Shown here piece after piece: positions 22,316 to 24,637 of a stretch of 24,637 nucleotides of DNA. A program made the translations under genes and the position numbers. The stretch's first letter is position 1. The number at the start of each line of letters is the position of its first letter. Source of the stretch: a virus; the IMG/VR virus record IMGVR_UViG_3300017967_005797, positions 1-24,637 of that record; one strand, given 5' to 3'. The notes under the pieces are model-generated. The model had not been told where the DNA came from and made no database searches. It saw only the letters and a program-made list of their open reading frames with translations.

Positions 22316-22339
22316 CCTCTAATCACAAACTACATAGCC

Positions 22340-22368
22340 ATTATATCATATCCAGAGGTGATTGTCAA
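22340..22368 (-). promoter_or_regulatory. Extended -10 sigma70 promoter, leftward
   Basis: Read on the minus strand: TTGACA (22368-22363), a 17-base spacer, then TATAAT (22345-22340) preceded by TGA, giving the extended form TGATATAAT. Both hexamers are exact matches to the consensus. Transcription should start near 22333 and read the primase, HNH, thyX, nuclease and nrdA genes. This is the form expected for an early promoter using unmodified host RNA polymerase. Confidence 0.9.
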
Positions 22369-22399
22369 GAGCTAAATTAAACTTACGGAGCATGTTTCT

Positions 22400-23809
22400 A
22401 TGACAATTGAAGTTCCTGCAATTGCAAAAACTACTTTTACAAAAATAAAAAAGGTATTAAAAAGTAAAGAGTATTCTTCTTATCTTTTTGAAGTTAAGAA
22501 TGTTCAAGACACTCCTGGAGCAAAAAAAGTTGCTGAGTTAGTGGTATATGTACCACAAACAAACAGGATAACGGCAGCTGCAGGCATTCAAGAATTACTT
22601 GATAAAGAAGGGGTTATTGCGGAGACTTTAAATAAAGCCTCTGATTTAAATGTATATTTATTAAAGGACATTAAAAAATTTATTAGAATTCTCGTAAAAC
22701 CAAATGGCTCAAAGGGATCTGGTGGTGGATCTAAGGCTACGGCAATCCAAGAAGCAGCCCAATGTTTATATGCTGCTATGAGATACTATTGTGGCAAAAA
22801 GGAAATTTATACTGAAGAAGATCTTAAATGTGGAATGGAATATATTGATACTCCTGGAGTACCACTAGAGGATATTATGTCTCTTCCAACAGAATGGAAA
22901 GAAGGATCTATGAAAGGGGCAGATAAAATATTTAATACTATTCGCGGATCTGGTTATAAGTTTTTGAGAGGCGATACGGTTCTTGATGATGGTGCAATTA
23001 AAAGGGCATTTGGTAGAGTAAAAAAACAAACCAATCTTTCTTCGGAAGATAAATGGAATCCTGCTGATATTTGGATGGCGAAAGAAAACAAGATATCAGA
23101 GATTAAGGATCATTTGAATGGTGAGAATACGATTGACTGTTTGAATAATGCGATTCTTCAAAGATTTAATGATAAATCATTGATTGGCATCTCTCTTAAA
23201 AAAATTGAAGGAACGACCGCAAAAATAAGTATTAAAAATAATCAATCTCCTGAAGTTAGAAAAGCAAACGAAAAAGCAAAGTTTGAAAAATATACTCTTA
23301 CCTACTTATCTTCTATGGATGTATATTTTTATTATGGACCAGGACAATTTGAAAAAATTCAAGCAAGAAATTTTGGCGGAGATTCTAAAGGAGATTGGAA
23401 GTTGGAAGTAAAAGGTAAATCTGCTGCTCAAGGTAAAATACAGGACAAAGTTGTAATTAGACTTTTAAATGATGCTGGATTTACAAATATTTCTCGATTT
23501 AAAGTTCCGACCTGGGCAGAATCTAAACCAGGAAACACGGCCGCAAATAAAAAAATAACAAATGAAATTTATAGTCTTCTAAAAAAATATGAAGCGGATA
23601 AATTTGATAAATCTAAAAATGCAGAACAAAATAATAAAGCACAAATCGCTGTTAAAGATCAATCTTGGAGGTTTAGCAAACTTGCTGGTTTGAGATTTTT
23701 AGACTGGTTGAAAACAAAATGTTCAGATCCAGATATGGCAATGAAAGAAATATATCTTTATGCGTCCTCTCAATCCGATAAGTCGTCCGTTTACTATAAG
23801 TTGGAATAA
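22400..23809 (+). CDS. Large phage protein of unknown function (469 aa), isolated on plus strand
   Basis: GGAG at 22387-22390 precedes the ATG. I recall similar long proteins in several large phages but no named function. Visible features are a Gly/Ser-rich loop followed by a helix with Glu118 (GSGGGSKATAIQEAAQCLYAA, 107-127), WNPADIWMA with Asp223 (219-227) and LIGISLKK with Lys267/Lys268 (261-268). That order (helix Glu, then Asp, then a strand with Lys) is like the core of PD-(D/E)XK nucleases, where PxD precedes (D/E)xK; here the acidic residue of the last motif is Ser or Leu, so this remains a guess. The protein is lysine-rich and has no signal peptide. It is transcribed against its neighbours and converges on the gene at 23817 with a seven-base gap. 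Confidence 0.7.
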   Translation: MTIEVPAIAKTTFTKIKKVLKSKEYSSYLFEVKNVQDTPGAKKVAELVVYVPQTNRITAAAGIQELLDKEGVIAETLNKASDLNVYLLKDIKKFIRILVKPNGSKGSGGGSKATAIQEAAQCLYAAMRYYCGKKEIYTEEDLKCGMEYIDTPGVPLEDIMSLPTEWKEGSMKGADKIFNTIRGSGYKFLRGDTVLDDGAIKRAFGRVKKQTNLSSEDKWNPADIWMAKENKISEIKDHLNGENTIDCLNNAILQRFNDKSLIGISLKKIEGTTAKISIKNNQSPEVRKANEKAKFEKYTLTYLSSMDVYFYYGPGQFEKIQARNFGGDSKGDWKLEVKGKSAAQGKIQDKVVIRLLNDAGFTNISRFKVPTWAESKPGNTAANKKITNEIYSLLKKYEADKFDKSKNAEQNNKAQIAVKDQSWRFSKLAGLRFLDWLKTKCSDPDMAMKEIYLYASSQSDKSSVYYKLE

Positions 23810-23816
23810 TTATTTA

Positions 23817-24050
23817 CTAAGGATGCGTATCCAAATCAATTAATTGTATTGGATGCCATTTATCGTCAATCTTTTTCATTTTGACAATACCAGTTTCACA
23901 AGCCCAGCGGACACTTGTGTATTCCGTTTGTTGTCTTTCAACAATTCTTTTTGCCTTTAAACAATCGAACATAGATTCTTTTGGTGTAAATTCCATCACA
24001 TTTCCGCTAGCATACAATATTAGAATAAACCCTACAAATTCTTTAATCAA
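23817..24050 (-). CDS. Small secreted or membrane-anchored protein, TTG start (77 aa)
   Basis: Residues 2-18 are hydrophobic (KEFVGFILILYASGNV), like an uncleaved signal anchor, then two cysteines lie 22 residues apart (MFDCLKAKR and WACETG) that could form a disulfide in the periplasm. The start is TTG at 24050, overlapping the upstream stop by two bases (ATTGATT); an ATG at 23996 would lose the hydrophobic end. I recall short proteins with xCLxAKRxVE...C.TG in marine phages, unverified. Function unknown; a periplasmic or spanin-like place is possible. Confidence 0.65.
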   Translation of the reverse strand: MIKEFVGFILILYASGNVMEFTPKESMFDCLKAKRIVERQQTEYTSVRWACETGIVKMKKIDDKWHPIQLIDLDTHP

Positions 24051-24487
24051 TGGTGTGCTCCTAGAGATTTCAACTTCTCGTGTTTTGCGTCCATGATAGA
24101 ACTCTTTAAACCTTCAATCTGTCTCTCAAGCGATTCTATACGTTTTTCATAGAACTCTAGGGTAAGTTTTTGTTGTTGATCAAAAGGTGCCTCTCCGCTT
24201 TCGATTGTTTTAGACAGTTTTGATAACTCTTTTGACAGGTGTTCAATCAACATGAACTGTTCGTTGTCAGCAGGCAACGACCCCATTTCGCCACGAGGCC
24301 ACCGAATACGAAAGTCGGTGTTCTTTTCAATGTCAGACCCAAAAATTGCTTGCGCAGTTTCTATGTTGGTTATTCGCTCGGTAATTTCGAAATAGGCGGC
24401 GACAGCAACGGCTGTTGCAACTATCAACGTGATTAAATTCTTCAAAGGTACCTGTATTTCGGTATCTTCGCTTAATTTCTTGGCCAT
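24047..24487 (-). CDS. Membrane-anchored coiled-coil phage protein (146 aa)
   Basis: One membrane helix near the N-terminus (LITLIVATAVAVAAYF, about 18-33) is followed by a conserved-looking central stretch, TDFRIRWPRGEMGSLPADNEQFMLIEHL (split here as FRIRWPRGEMGSLPA and EQFMLIEHL), and a C-terminal coiled coil (about 80-140: KELSKLSKTIES, EKRIESLERQIEGLK). The middle motif is one I associate with T4-like marine phages. The function is not known. The ATG directly follows the previous gene's TAA (24488-24490). Confidence 0.75.
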   Translation of the reverse strand: MAKKLSEDTEIQVPLKNLITLIVATAVAVAAYFEITERITNIETAQAIFGSDIEKNTDFRIRWPRGEMGSLPADNEQFMLIEHLSKELSKLSKTIESGEAPFDQQQKLTLEFYEKRIESLERQIEGLKSSIMDAKHEKLKSLGAHH

Positions 24488-24637
24488 TTAAATCACATTT
24501 AAAGATTTCAACGCAATGATAGAACCAGCAATCGTCGTAATTGTGACTGCTAGAACCTTTACCCATTTCATGACTACTTTAATTTCAGCTACAGTTTTTG
24601 TATGTTCTTCGGCCTCGTCAAGGCGTTTGGCCTTTTC
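24488..24637 (-). CDS. Small coiled-coil plus membrane-span protein (5' end cut by window)
   Basis: The frame is open to the last base, so the start lies to the right of the window. The visible 49 residues are a charged helix (KAKRLDEAEEHTKTVAEIKVV) followed by a membrane helix (WVKVLAVTITTIAGSIIAL) and a short end, with TAA just before the next ATG. The layout recalls small phage holin- or hinge-like membrane proteins, but too little is seen to name it. Confidence 0.6.
   Translation of the reverse strand, partial: EKAKRLDEAEEHTKTVAEIKVVMKWVKVLAVTITTIAGSIIALKSLNVI

Noticed and set aside
24333-24566. A 77-residue minus-strand frame starting MGKGSSSHN
   Set aside because: It overlaps two better frames: the membrane/coiled-coil gene and the partial gene at the right end, which abut precisely.
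1-24637. CRISPR array, tRNA gene, integrase or attachment site
   Set aside because: I looked for regular spaced repeats, cloverleaf arms and recombinase motifs and saw none; the only regular repeat is the coding NUMOD3 array.

Overview
The window looks like part of the genome of an AT-rich, T4-like myovirus, probably infecting a marine bacterium. This rests on family recognition from the translated sequence; no search was run. Supporting genes are a T4 gp61-type primase, class I ribonucleotide reductase (nrdA, nrdB), flavin-dependent thymidylate synthase (thyX), an A-type Fe-S carrier, two homing-type endonucleases (GIY-YIG and HNH/NUMOD3), a phage Sm/SH3-fold protein and several small membrane proteins common in marine T4-like phages. 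Genes are packed with ATGA, GTGA or TAATG stop/start overlaps. No tRNA, rRNA, CRISPR array or integrase was seen. No gene-free stretch exceeds 300 bases; the largest is the 89-base divergent region at 22311-22399.

Layout. (1) 1-3316, plus strand: tail of a glycine-zipper surface-antigen-like protein, a small unknown, an SH3-like protein, then kdsA and two glycosyltransferases. (2) 3278-9858, minus strand: a sugar or surface-glycan island with a methyltransferase, an SDR, an FAD oxidoreductase, four glycosyltransferase-like or glycan proteins (two of them paralogues), an FkbM methyltransferase and a GT25 enzyme. (3) 9859-13442, minus: Fe-S carrier, two membrane proteins, GIY-YIG nuclease, zinc ribbon, nrdB, cupin and a run of very small genes. 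(4) 13439-17382, minus: two tandem SGNH proteins, a NodU-type carbamoyltransferase and a radical SAM protein, lying between nrdB and nrdA. (5) 17386-22310, minus: nrdA, a TNase-like nuclease, thyX, a 39-residue membrane peptide, an HNH nuclease with at least eight NUMOD3-like repeats, and the primase. (6) 22311-22399: divergent control region with a near-perfect extended -10 sigma70 promoter facing left. (7) 22400-23809, plus: one isolated 469-residue gene of unknown function. (8) 23817-24637, minus: three small membrane or coiled-coil proteins, the last cut by the window edge.

How the parts may work together. nrdA, nrdB, thyX and the TNase-like nuclease fit dNTP supply from host nucleotides, and the primase fits DNA replication. 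The Fe-S carrier could serve the radical SAM enzyme or host Fe-S proteins. KdsA, the glycosyltransferases, SDR, FAD oxidoreductase, methyltransferases, carbamoyltransferase, radical SAM and SGNH proteins together suggest the phage makes or decorates an unusual glycan, either on the host surface or on its own virion. That last step is inference.
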